From positions 2,886,001-2,950,000 of the forward strand of contig NZ_CP016537.2 in NCBI RefSeq assembly GCF_001687585.2: a DNA stretch of 64,000 nt. Reading direction: 5' to 3'. The translations under genes and the position numbers were made by a program. This document shows positions 51,094-59,419 of this stretch, in pieces. This DNA is from Planococcus halocryophilus. GTDB taxonomy: Bacteria; Bacillota; Bacilli; Bacillales_A; Planococcaceae. The notes below the pieces were generated by a model. That model was given only the letters and a program-made list of their open reading frames with translations. It was not told the DNA's origin and searched no databases. Every line of letters begins with the position of its first letter. Position 1 is the first letter of the stretch.

Positions 51094-52137
51094 TCAAATC
51101 AATCGACCACTTCTAGTCTGATTCGCCATATCGATTAAATTTGAAACAGCTTTATTTAAATCACTAAATCGATCGTCATCGATTTCTCCAATTTTCCACC
51201 GATAATGAATTTGCTGTAAAATGACAGCGAGCTTATAGAAACCGAAGGCCACGTAGTATGCAACACCAGACACATCACGACCACTTTGTTTTGCGTACTC
51301 TTCAATAAATTCTTTTCTATTGAAAAAGCCTGGCTGATTCGTAACGACATTAATACCCATGGCGGGATCGCCTGGTCCAGCCCAGTAGGCAACTGTCGAG
51401 CCTAAGTCGCTCAATGGATCTCCAATAGTTGACAGCTCCCAATCCAAAATGCCTACAGCTTTGCTTGGGTCATTTTGGTCAAGCACCATATTGTTCAGCT
51501 TAAAATCATTGTGAACAATTGTCGTTTCCGGATTAACTGGAATATGAGCCTCCAACCACTGTTCGAGTTCATCTAGATTAGCAATCTCCTCAGTTTTTGA
51601 TTGACTATACCGTTTTATCCAGCCTTTTACTTGACGCTCCATGAATCCTTCAGCCTTCCCCATGTTAGCCATACCAGCCTTCTGATAATCAATGGACTGT
51701 AGTTGAACTAAAGTGCTGATAACATTTTTTGATATTGCTTCTCCGACTTGCTCAGAGCTACCATAAGATTTAGGAAGTTTATCATCGATTACCACACCTT
51801 GTTTTTTCTCCATAATATAAAAATGCTTGTCCATTAGCTCGGGATCTTCACAATAAATATATGGCTTCGGAGCTAGTGGGAAAACAGGATTCACTTTTTC
51901 CAACATACGGTATTCTCTTTCCATATCATGTGCTCTCGGTGGCACCTCACCAAAAGGAGGCCGTCTCAGGACACCTTCCCAGTTCCCCATTTGCACCAAA
52001 TACGTAAGGTTCGAATAGCCTTCTGAAAATTGTTGAACAATCATTTTTTCTTCAGGAAGACCTGGAATCGACTTACGTAAATATCCTTCGACTTTGTCCC
52101 AGTTGATTTGTTGGAATGTCTTGTCTATTGCGCTCAT
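51094..52137 (-). CDS. Phosphotransferase family protein (ACAD10/11 or LvaA-type acyl-CoA kinase)
   Basis: A 347-residue APH-fold kinase. It shows SEGYSNLTYLVQ (glycine-rich loop), VLRRPPFGEVPPRAHDMEREYRML, the catalytic HNDFKLNNMV (~225), and the Mg2+ motif GILDWELSTIGDPLSDLG. This is the subfamily of the N-terminal kinase domain of ACAD10/ACAD11 and of LvaA, which phosphorylates the 4-hydroxyl of 4-hydroxyacyl-CoA. AAGGAG fixes ATG 52137; earlier in-frame Mets were dropped. Its likely partner is the ACAD11-like dehydrogenase at 59420-60646. Confidence 0.9.
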   Translation of the reverse strand: MSAIDKTFQQINWDKVEGYLRKSIPGLPEEKMIVQQFSEGYSNLTYLVQMGNWEGVLRRPPFGEVPPRAHDMEREYRMLEKVNPVFPLAPKPYIYCEDPELMDKHFYIMEKKQGVVIDDKLPKSYGSSEQVGEAISKNVISTLVQLQSIDYQKAGMANMGKAEGFMERQVKGWIKRYSQSKTEEIANLDELEQWLEAHIPVNPETTIVHNDFKLNNMVLDQNDPSKAVGILDWELSTIGDPLSDLGSTVAYWAGPGDPAMGINVVTNQPGFFNRKEFIEEYAKQSGRDVSGVAYYVAFGFYKLAVILQQIHYRWKIGEIDDDRFSDLNKAVSNLIDMANQTRSGRLI

Positions 52138-52156
52138 CTTATCTACTCCTTGATTG

Positions 52157-53002
52157 TCAGTCATATGTAAAAAAACCTTGTCCAGATTTCCTTCCAAGAC
52201 GGCCAGCCCGCACGTATTTTTTTAATAAAGGCGCAGGGCGATACTTAGAATCATTGGTTTCGTTGTATAATGTTTCCGCTACAAAAAGCATTGTATCCAA
52301 GCCTATCAAGTCAGTTAATGCAAGAGGTCCAATTGGATGACTTGCGCCTAACATCATGCCTCTATCAATATCTTCTGCCGATGCAATGCCTTCAGACAAA
52401 ACAAAAATTGCTTCATTAATCATCGGAGTCAAAATTCGATTGACTGCAAATAGCGGAGCCTCTTTAACTGAAATAGCTACCTTATTGAAACGTTCAGCAA
52501 CTTGATGTGCAAGCTCAAATGTTTCGTCAGTTGTTTGTTCACCCCTGATAATTTCAACCAACTGCATGACAGGAACTGGATTAAAGAAATGCATGCCAAT
52601 CACTTTACCGCTTCGCTTTACAGAGCTAGCCATTTCGGTAATACTCAATCCCGATGTATTAGAAGCAAAGATAGTAGAAGGTTTACAAATATTGTCGAGT
52701 TCGGCTAATAGACTTTTTTTAGGTTCAATTTGTTCAATGATTGCTTCAATCACCAAATCGACATCCTTTAAGTCATTGATATTTCTTGTTGGGATAATTC
52801 GCCTTCTGATTTCATCACTTTGACTTTGGTTGATTTTCGTTTTCTCGACATTTCTGGCTAAGGTCTTTTCAATTCTTGATACCCCACGTTCTAGTCCAAC
52901 CGCGTCGACATCGTACAAAAATACATCAAAATCACTTTCAGCAGCTACTTGAGCAATACCATTCCCCATAATTCCCGCTCCGACAATTGCTATACTTTTC
53001 AT
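52157..53002 (-). CDS. 3-hydroxyacyl-CoA (3-hydroxybutyryl-CoA) dehydrogenase
   Basis: A 281-residue NAD-dependent enzyme. The Rossmann motif is AIVGAGIMGNGIAQVAA at the N-terminus. Ser is in FASNTSGLSITEMA, catalytic His-Glu in GMHFFNPVPVMQLVEIIRG (~138-150) and the C-terminal domain is GPLALTDLIGLDT. Length is normal for the monofunctional Hbd/FadB2 type. Start ATG 53002 behind AAAGGAG. It lies 19 bases upstream of the kinase gene. Confidence 0.93.
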   Translation of the reverse strand: MKSIAIVGAGIMGNGIAQVAAESDFDVFLYDVDAVGLERGVSRIEKTLARNVEKTKINQSQSDEIRRRIIPTRNINDLKDVDLVIEAIIEQIEPKKSLLAELDNICKPSTIFASNTSGLSITEMASSVKRSGKVIGMHFFNPVPVMQLVEIIRGEQTTDETFELAHQVAERFNKVAISVKEAPLFAVNRILTPMINEAIFVLSEGIASAEDIDRGMMLGASHPIGPLALTDLIGLDTMLFVAETLYNETNDSKYRPAPLLKKYVRAGRLGRKSGQGFFTYD

Positions 53003-53022
53003 CAACCCATCTCCTTTAGGCT

Positions 53023-53808
53023 TTATTTCCCTTGAAAATCAGCTGTTCTTTTCTCTGTAAATGCTTTTACACCTTCCTGCATGTCCTGCGTTCTGATTAA
53101 CTCTGAGAACAATTGCGTCTCCAACTCTTGCCCCGCAACTAAACTTAGTTCTAAACCTTCATCAATAGCTCTTTTAGCATTTGCAACAGCCAGTGGTGCT
53201 TTTGAAGCTATCGACCTCGCCAGCTTCATTGCACTGTCAAAAGCTTGTCCGGTTGGAACTAGTTTTTCTGCTAGGCGTGCTTCGTAAGCCTGTTTCCCTG
53301 ACAACGATTCCCCAGATAATATCAGCTCTTTCGATTTTCCAGGACCAACCAATCGTGCCAATCTTTGTGTGCCACCATAACCAGGTAATATACCTAATCC
53401 AGTTTCAGGGAGCCCTAATTTCGCAGTTTCTTCGACAATACGAATATCACAAGCAAGCACCAATTCTAAACCTGCACCAAGGGCCAGTCCATGAACCGCA
53501 CAAATAACTGGTTTTCCATTCTCTAGCTTATCAAAAATCTTTTTGCCTTTCTCTACAAGTGCTATACCGCTTTCTTGCGTTAATTTTGGAAATTGACGGA
53601 TATCCGCACCTGCAGCAAAGGCCTTTTCTCCGACTGCTCGTATTACAGCAACCCGAATATCTGGTTGTTGATTAAAATCACTGATAGCTTCAGCTAATTG
53701 ATTCAACAGCTCATCTGTTAAAACGTTTAAAGGTGGATTATTCAAGGTTACTACCGCCACGTTACCCTGCCTTTCCAACTCAATTACGGTCCAATTTTCT
53801 TTCTGCAA
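53023..53808 (-). CDS. Enoyl-CoA hydratase
   Basis: A 261-residue crotonase with all expected features: TLNNPPLNVLTDELLNQL, the oxyanion loop EKAFAAGADIRQFP, AVHGLALGAGLELVLACDIRI, and the catalytic glutamates in LGLPETGLGILPGYGGTQRLARLVG. It hydrates trans-2-enoyl-CoA and feeds the dehydrogenase encoded next. Start is TTG 53808 after AAGGGGG. Confidence 0.93.
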   Translation of the reverse strand: MQKENWTVIELERQGNVAVVTLNNPPLNVLTDELLNQLAEAISDFNQQPDIRVAVIRAVGEKAFAAGADIRQFPKLTQESGIALVEKGKKIFDKLENGKPVICAVHGLALGAGLELVLACDIRIVEETAKLGLPETGLGILPGYGGTQRLARLVGPGKSKELILSGESLSGKQAYEARLAEKLVPTGQAFDSAMKLARSIASKAPLAVANAKRAIDEGLELSLVAGQELETQLFSELIRTQDMQEGVKAFTEKRTADFQGK

Positions 53809-53820
53809 TGGCTTTCCCCC

Positions 53821-54567
53821 TTACATTTTCTTAGTAACTGTTACTTGATAGTCATTGATAATTTTTCCTTCTATAAAAATCGGAACAACATCCACTTGCT
53901 CATGATGGCGAAGAACAAATTCGACAGCATCAGGAAAGTTAAATTTCTTCAGTAAATGAGCCGTTTCACATTCATACAAATCCACAAAAGACCTTTTCTC
54001 AGCATGTTTATAAGCCTCTCTAGCGAGCTTCGAAGAATCGGATAAATCATAATCTCCCTTGCTCATCAAATGTTCAACTATTTGCCCTGCACCGATAAAG
54101 TCTTCCATTGAAAAACGATCGTCATTCCCGGAACAAATTAAAACAATAGAGGAATTATCTTGTTGCAGATGAATTTGCTCTGCAATCAAATGACCATTGA
54201 CTAAAGATGAAATAAACAATGTCTTTGCTTTACTCGCTTTTTCGATAGCGATCGTCCCATTTGTCGAACAAATGATAGCCCCTTGTTTTTCATCGCTTTG
54301 TCTAATTAATCCAGGATCAGGATAACCAAACCCGGGAAGAGATTCTCCTTTTTTCTCACCTAACAAAATATGAGACTCAGATTGACTCTTTGATAACTCG
54401 ATTGCATATTCACTGTTTTTAACCGCATAAATGGGCTCGAAGTTATTTTCAAGTAAAAAAGCAATCGTTGATGTTGCAAGGAAAACGTCGATGACGATTG
54501 CTGTACAAGCTGTCAACTTCTCTTCTGCAACGGCTTCTTTTTGGGTAATGACATGGACCTTCCTCAT
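53821..54567 (-). CDS. ComB/2-phosphosulfolactate phosphatase family protein
   Basis: A 248-residue protein with the ComB pattern: AIVIDVFLATSTIAFLL, HILLGEKKGESLPGFGYPDP, IICSTNGTIAIEKA and LICSGNDDRFSMEDFIGAGQ. Characterised members dephosphorylate 2-phospho-3-sulfolactate (coenzyme M or sulfolactate synthesis; B. subtilis YitC). No other sulfolactate gene is seen nearby. Position inside an acyl-CoA catabolic block next to a kinase hints at a different phosphorylated substrate (speculation). ATG 54567 behind AAAGGAA. Confidence 0.82.
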   Translation of the reverse strand: MRKVHVITQKEAVAEEKLTACTAIVIDVFLATSTIAFLLENNFEPIYAVKNSEYAIELSKSQSESHILLGEKKGESLPGFGYPDPGLIRQSDEKQGAIICSTNGTIAIEKASKAKTLFISSLVNGHLIAEQIHLQQDNSSIVLICSGNDDRFSMEDFIGAGQIVEHLMSKGDYDLSDSSKLAREAYKHAEKRSFVDLYECETAHLLKKFNFPDAVEFVLRHHEQVDVVPIFIEGKIINDYQVTVTKKM

Positions 54568-54661
54568 CGCAATCAATTCCTTTAATTTTTTCGACTGACT
54601 GTATTTCAAGTACTTAGCAAGTACAAAAAATTCTTATTAAGTGAACTTTCTCTTTCTCTTC

Positions 54662-55246
54662 TTAAACAAGCATTCTTAAAAAATATTCCGCATAGATATC
54701 TTCTATTTCTTCTTTACTATACTGACCCTCTGCTGAATACCAGACTTGCACCCAATTGGATGCGCCTAATATAATCATGCGAGCCATCTTTGGATTAGAA
54801 ATAGTAAATTCTTCATTTTTTACACCTTCCGCTATAACTCGGTCAAAAATTTTAGCGTAGTTATCCCGCTTTTCTATAATTTCTTCGATGTTCTCTTCTG
54901 AGAAAAGTTGTTCTGGCTTAACGATTAGATTAAATACCTCTTTTTCACGTATAGCAATGTCTAAATGTGCTTTTATCACTTTTTTCATTTTGTCCATTGA
55001 AGATATCTTTTCAGAACAGATAGCTTCTAACTTTTCCATAGCTGAGGATAAAATCAAATTATGACAGTTATACAGTAGCTCTTCTTTGTTTTTGAAATAA
55101 TAATAAAGAGATCCTTTAGTCATCAGCAATTCTGCAGCAATGTCTTCCATAGTGGCATTTTGATAGCCATTTCGCGAAATAACTAAACTTGCCGAACGAA
55201 GAATATCTTCTTTTTTCTTGGCTGCTTTTCGTTCTCGGAGACTCAT
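54662..55246 (-). CDS. TetR family transcriptional regulator
   Basis: A 194-residue repressor with HTH DILRSASLVISRNGYQNATMEDIAAELLMTKGSLYYYFKNKEELL. The C-terminal part resembles FadR/KstR2-like acyl-CoA-sensing TetR proteins (ILGASNWVQVWYSAEGQYSKEEI). Located between the TRAP genes and the ComB-like gene, it is the only regulator in the block and probably represses it until an acyl-CoA intermediate accumulates. RBS is GAGGTG. Confidence 0.9.
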   Translation of the reverse strand: MSLRERKAAKKKEDILRSASLVISRNGYQNATMEDIAAELLMTKGSLYYYFKNKEELLYNCHNLILSSAMEKLEAICSEKISSMDKMKKVIKAHLDIAIREKEVFNLIVKPEQLFSEENIEEIIEKRDNYAKIFDRVIAEGVKNEEFTISNPKMARMIILGASNWVQVWYSAEGQYSKEEIEDIYAEYFLRMLV

Positions 55247-55269
55247 ACTGTCACCTCATCCATTCATTT

Positions 55270-55818
55270 TCAAAGCAATTCTTCTGGTTTATTTTCTGCT
55301 TCTCTCATTACCATTGACGGATTTTTATCTAAAATATTTTTAATAAAAATAAAAACATTTTCAATAACAATCATGGCAAATGCGATAGGAATTAGGAAAA
55401 ACAACGGATATAACGGATATAATGTTCCGGCAGCTGGAAACGCGGTTTTTCGATCAAGACCACTCATAGCATATTCCCAGCTGAATTGTACAATTAACAC
55501 GAGGACAAACAATTCAAGCAATAACATAAAGAAAATCATTATTTTTTTTGCTTTTTTGTTTAATCTCTCTAAAATCAAGTCCATTTTCGGTAACACACCT
55601 GACGCATAAACATATGCAAGACCTGGAAACACTACTAACGGCATCATGTAATTTTGAATAATCTCAAATCCTCCACGGATAGAGCTAGAAAAAAGTGTTC
55701 GCATGGTCACATCGTACACAATCATTAGCATCATGAGGAGCACACTGATACCACTAATCCAGATTCCCGCCAGTTTTATATAATGAAAAATGTTATAGGC
55801 TTTCCATACACCATTCAC
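55270..55818 (-). CDS. dctQ: TRAP transporter small membrane subunit (DctQ)
   Basis: A 182-residue four-helix protein with the usual first-helix layout (GIWISGISVLLMMLMIVYDVTMRTLF) and the conserved IVYDVTMR motif. The last helix is FFLIPIAFAMIVIENVFIFI. It partners DctM and the binding protein. The start is GTG 55818 behind GGGAG. Confidence 0.88.
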   Translation of the reverse strand: MNGVWKAYNIFHYIKLAGIWISGISVLLMMLMIVYDVTMRTLFSSSIRGGFEIIQNYMMPLVVFPGLAYVYASGVLPKMDLILERLNKKAKKIMIFFMLLLELFVLVLIVQFSWEYAMSGLDRKTAFPAAGTLYPLYPLFFLIPIAFAMIVIENVFIFIKNILDKNPSMVMREAENKPEELL

Positions 55819-55841
55819 TCAAGTCCACTCCCTTCAATCAC

Positions 55842-57164
55842 TCACATGGAATTTGGTAACCACGTGGCTAGTCCTGGAAACGCAATCATTAATCCACATA
55901 CGACTACCATCGCGACAACGGCAAAAACCATCGAAATTCGGAATATCGACCCTGAACTAATTCCACTCACCCCTGCAACTGCGTAAACACTCAATCCGAC
56001 AGGCGGCGTAATTAGCCCAATTGTACAAATAACAGCAACAAACACACCAAACCAGAGAATATCGACTTGAAGTTCCTGGATGATAGGAAGAATAACTGGA
56101 ATTGACATTAAGATTACAGCAGCACCTTCTATAAACATGAACATGAAAAACAACACAATGGAAATGGCAATCAACACTAATACCGGGGTATCCATGATTG
56201 GTTCAATCAACTTTATCAACTGTCGTGGCAGTAGAGATAAGGAAACAAAGCGTCCAAAAATTTGTGCCCCGATCATGATAATCATGACCATTCCTGTCAG
56301 TTTGATAGTTTCAACGACAGAGCTCTTGAAAAACTGAAAATTGACCTTCCCAAGAACTAATGCAGAAAGAAAACCTACGAAAGCTCCGACCGCTCCTGCT
56401 TCTGTCGGTGTAAAGATACCTGAATAAATGCCTCCAAAAATAATTAAAACAATGAGAATAGCAATGATGCTGACAATGACTAAACGGCTAATAGCTAATT
56501 TTTCTGGCGTATGTACCTCATGGATAACAGGTTCCTCGACTTGTTGCTGTTTTTTTCTATCCATTTGAAAATACACTAGCATTACTAAAATAAAAACAAT
56601 CATCGTTAGTATTCCTGGGATGAAAGCACCGACAAACAAACTCCCTACTGGTGTCTCTGTTGCTACTCCATAAAGGATTAAAATAATACTTGGCGGTATG
56701 ATTCCAGATAATGAGCCTCCCGATGCCGCAATTGCGCCAGCAAGTGGCGCGCTATAGCCATGTTTTCGTAATTCAGGAATCGCCACTTGACCTAATGAAG
56801 CTGAAGTAGCGGTTCCAGAACCTGATACTGCCCCTAACATTCCTCCAATGATTAAAGTCAAAATGCCTAGCAAACTATTCTTCCCTTTGGAGACTTTATG
56901 GACCATATAAAAAATATCTTGTACTAGACCTGAATGAAGAATAAACTGAGCCATCAGTACGAAAAGAGGAATGGTCGTCAAAGTATAACTGGCCACTCTG
57001 TTAAAAGGCTCATTTCCCAGTAAACCTGGTAAAATACCAAAGCCCTCCAGTAAGATCAAACCGATTATTCCGCTAGCGAGGAGTACCGAATGTATATACA
57101 ATCCTGTTGTCAACAAGACAATCATCATTGCTAGAATAATTCCTATGACCACTAAGTTATCCAT
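55842..57164 (-). CDS. dctM: TRAP transporter large membrane subunit (DctM)
   Basis: A 440-residue ion-coupled permease of the DctM/SiaM type with about twelve helices. Typical motifs are PLFVLMAQFILHSGL, GGMLGAVSGSGTATSASLGQVAIPELRKHGY, GIIPPSIILILYGVATETPVG and YSGIFTPTEAGAVGAF. ATG 57164 follows AAGGAGGT. A family of secondary importers for carboxylic acids, keto acids and related compounds. Confidence 0.92.
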   Translation of the reverse strand: MDNLVVIGIILAMMIVLLTTGLYIHSVLLASGIIGLILLEGFGILPGLLGNEPFNRVASYTLTTIPLFVLMAQFILHSGLVQDIFYMVHKVSKGKNSLLGILTLIIGGMLGAVSGSGTATSASLGQVAIPELRKHGYSAPLAGAIAASGGSLSGIIPPSIILILYGVATETPVGSLFVGAFIPGILTMIVFILVMLVYFQMDRKKQQQVEEPVIHEVHTPEKLAISRLVIVSIIAILIVLIIFGGIYSGIFTPTEAGAVGAFVGFLSALVLGKVNFQFFKSSVVETIKLTGMVMIIMIGAQIFGRFVSLSLLPRQLIKLIEPIMDTPVLVLIAISIVLFFMFMFIEGAAVILMSIPVILPIIQELQVDILWFGVFVAVICTIGLITPPVGLSVYAVAGVSGISSGSIFRISMVFAVVAMVVVCGLMIAFPGLATWLPNSM

Positions 57165-57194
57165 TTCCAACCTCCTTACATCAAATTATGAAAA

Positions 57195-57235
57195 CAAAAG
57201 GGTAGCACTCTCCATATGAAAAGCCTCCCCTTTTG
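57195..57235 (-). terminator. Hairpin between dctP and dctM (possible attenuator)
   Basis: CAAAAGGGG...CCCTTTTG inverted repeat without a long T-run. A weak terminator or mRNA-stability hairpin here would favour excess binding protein over permease. Confidence 0.5.
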
Positions 57236-57244
57236 CTGAAATGG

Positions 57245-58357
57245 TTATTCCAGATTCATAATGGACTCTGGTACTTCACCACCTTCTTCAATTAGAAGAT
57301 CTCTCCACATTTTAATAAGGTCATTTCCTGGCAAGCCATTTTCCTCCAGCAATGCGGCGTAATCTGTCCAAGTTTCTTCAATACCATTGTTAAAATGATC
57401 TTGAACTGCTGGATCTAAATCAGCAAAATCAACAAACTTACCACCATTGGCTTCATTTTCAGGAATAATTTTCTCTGCTCGATTTATCCATTCCTGAGCA
57501 CCTGGTTCAAAAATTTCTTCATTTGCCTGAATCATCGCTTCTTGAACATTCTCAGGCATTTCTTCCCATCTCTCTTGGCTCATTCCGATAAAGGAATTAA
57601 AGTGTCCAAAGTTGATACCAGTTAAGGTATAACGGAACAAATCTTGAAAACCATAGCCTGTCCAGTCGGCGATACTATAAAATGCCCCTTCAAATGTTCC
57701 TCGGCTTAACGAGTCAAAAATTTCTACAGCTGGCATAGTGACACTGTTGATTCCTGTTTTAGCGGCATACATCTCATGAATTCTTGAAGGAGTACGCAGC
57801 GAAGTTCCTTCTACATCACTCACTGTATTAAATTCATGACCAGTTGTTGAAATGGAGTATTCTTGGGTAGTCGAAATCGGAAACACTTTGAAATCCCCAA
57901 ATTGCATTTCTGAATATGTTTTGCCATCTGCTAGTTCTTCTTCACTTTCAAGAAGTTTTTTCCAAGCTTTTGAAGCAATCAATGTATCAGAATGGTTTAG
58001 TGGTAGCATCGTCACTTCAGCCATCGGGAATTGGTCCGGCTGATAAATCGGTAAGACAAGTGCTACATCAACCGTACCGGTTTCGAGTGCTTCCGCCTCA
58101 TCAGGTACAGATACTAGCTCTCCACTAGTAAAAGATTCAAACTGTACCTGTCCTTCCGTTAGTTCTTCGACTCTTTCCATCCAAGGTACCATTGAAGCTT
58201 CCCACCAGGCGTGCTGTGCACTTAGTCCAGTAGCTGCTCGCAAAGTAATTGTTTCATCTTCCGAAGAAGCAGTTGTTCCTTCAGTATCACCACAACCTGA
58301 CAGTAGAAAGACTACACCTAGACCTGCAATTGAAAAACGAGATTTGAATGATTTCAT
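57245..58357 (-). CDS. dctP: TRAP transporter substrate-binding lipoprotein (DctP)
   Basis: A 370-residue solute-binding protein with lipobox LSGC (Cys ~22) and then the DctP fold: ITLRAATGLSAQHAWWEAS, GELVSVPDEAEALETGTVDVALVLPIYQPDQFP, GTSLRTPSRIHEMYAAKTG. The signature Arg expected to bind the substrate carboxylate is in LRTPSR (~180). ATG 58357 behind GGAGGG. Together with DctQM it imports an organic acid. Confidence 0.9.
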   Translation of the reverse strand: MKSFKSRFSIAGLGVVFLLSGCGDTEGTTASSEDETITLRAATGLSAQHAWWEASMVPWMERVEELTEGQVQFESFTSGELVSVPDEAEALETGTVDVALVLPIYQPDQFPMAEVTMLPLNHSDTLIASKAWKKLLESEEELADGKTYSEMQFGDFKVFPISTTQEYSISTTGHEFNTVSDVEGTSLRTPSRIHEMYAAKTGINSVTMPAVEIFDSLSRGTFEGAFYSIADWTGYGFQDLFRYTLTGINFGHFNSFIGMSQERWEEMPENVQEAMIQANEEIFEPGAQEWINRAEKIIPENEANGGKFVDFADLDPAVQDHFNNGIEETWTDYAALLEENGLPGNDLIKMWRDLLIEEGGEVPESIMNLE

Positions 58358-58395
58358 AATTTTTCCCTCCATCCATTTATTGTTGTACTCTCTTT

Positions 58396-58409
58396 TGTAT
58401 CCGCTTACA
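58396..58409. promoter_or_regulatory. Candidate cre (CcpA) site upstream of dctP
   Basis: TGTATCCGCTTACA, one mismatch to TGWAANCGNTNWCA, 39 bases before the dctP start and in the gap after the reductase gene. It would place transport under carbon catabolite control. Confidence 0.5.
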
Positions 58410-58423
58410 AAAAACTTTTTCTT

Positions 58424-59404
58424 TTAAGGTTTAACGACTAGCTTTCCGTAAGTTTTGCGATCCCCCAATAAATCCAATGCGTTTGGAACTTCGTTAAATG
58501 AATATTCTTCATATATCATCGGACGAATAGCGCCTTTTTCATATAAAGCCATCAATTCATAATGAGCTTTCATCACTTCTTCTGGATACAAATTGCGGAA
58601 TAAACCGAAATGGACACCAACCACAGAATAGTTTTTTATCAAGGCGTGATTGGTTGGGGCATCCGCAATCCTCCCTCCTGCAAATCCAATGACCAACAAT
58701 CGCCCTTCAAAAGCGATGCATTTTCGCGAACGGTCAAAAGTGTCACCACCAACTGGATCAAAAATGACATTTGCACCTTTTCCTCCTGTGGCTTCCTTAA
58801 CAATGGCAACAAAATCTTCTGTTCGATAGTTTATAACTTGATCAGCACCGAGCTTCTTACAAATTGTGGCTTTTTCATCACTACCAGCTGTGGCAATGAC
58901 CGTGGCTCCCGCTGCTTTCCCAAGCTGAATTGCTGCAGAGCCAACTCCTCCTGAACCTGCATGCACCAATAAAACTTCCCCTTTTTGAAGACGCGCTGTC
59001 CGGTGCAAAGCAAAATATGCAGTCTGGTAAGTGATAAACAATGCAGCTGCTTCGCTATAGGAAAGTGAAGCGGGAATAGGGAAGACCCCTTCTTCCTTCG
59101 TCACTGCCCATTCTGCAAGGCCACCCGTCGGTAATTGCGGTGTTGCTAAGACGCGCTGGCCTGGCTGAATATTTACTCCTTCTCCGACTTTTTCTACAAC
59201 ACCTGAAATTTCAGCTCCTGGCGTAAAGGGTAGGTCATGCTTTTCCTGGTATTTCCCTTGGCATTGAAGGATATCGAAAAAATTCAAGGCAGCTGCTTCT
59301 ACTTTCACGAGCACTTCTCCTGCTTTTGGTTCTGGATTTTCAATTTCCGTAAGTTCTAGAGCTTCCTGCGGGTCTCCAATACGGAGTACGGTCCAAGCTT
59401 TCAT
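58424..59404 (-). CDS. NADPH:quinone oxidoreductase-like MDR enzyme
   Basis: A 326-residue zinc-independent medium-chain reductase: N-terminal GroES-like fold (LVKVEAAALNFFDILQCQGKY), then the NADPH site HAGSGGVGSAAIQLGKAAGATVIATAGS and the C-terminal KTYGKLVVKP typical of QOR. No zinc-binding cysteines are evident. In an acyl-CoA block it may reduce an enoyl- or keto-intermediate instead of a quinone (inference). ATG 59404 behind AAGGAG. Confidence 0.9.
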   Translation of the reverse strand: MKAWTVLRIGDPQEALELTEIENPEPKAGEVLVKVEAAALNFFDILQCQGKYQEKHDLPFTPGAEISGVVEKVGEGVNIQPGQRVLATPQLPTGGLAEWAVTKEEGVFPIPASLSYSEAAALFITYQTAYFALHRTARLQKGEVLLVHAGSGGVGSAAIQLGKAAGATVIATAGSDEKATICKKLGADQVINYRTEDFVAIVKEATGGKGANVIFDPVGGDTFDRSRKCIAFEGRLLVIGFAGGRIADAPTNHALIKNYSVVGVHFGLFRNLYPEEVMKAHYELMALYEKGAIRPMIYEEYSFNEVPNALDLLGDRKTYGKLVVKP

Positions 59405-59419
59405 CAAGCCACTCCTTTC

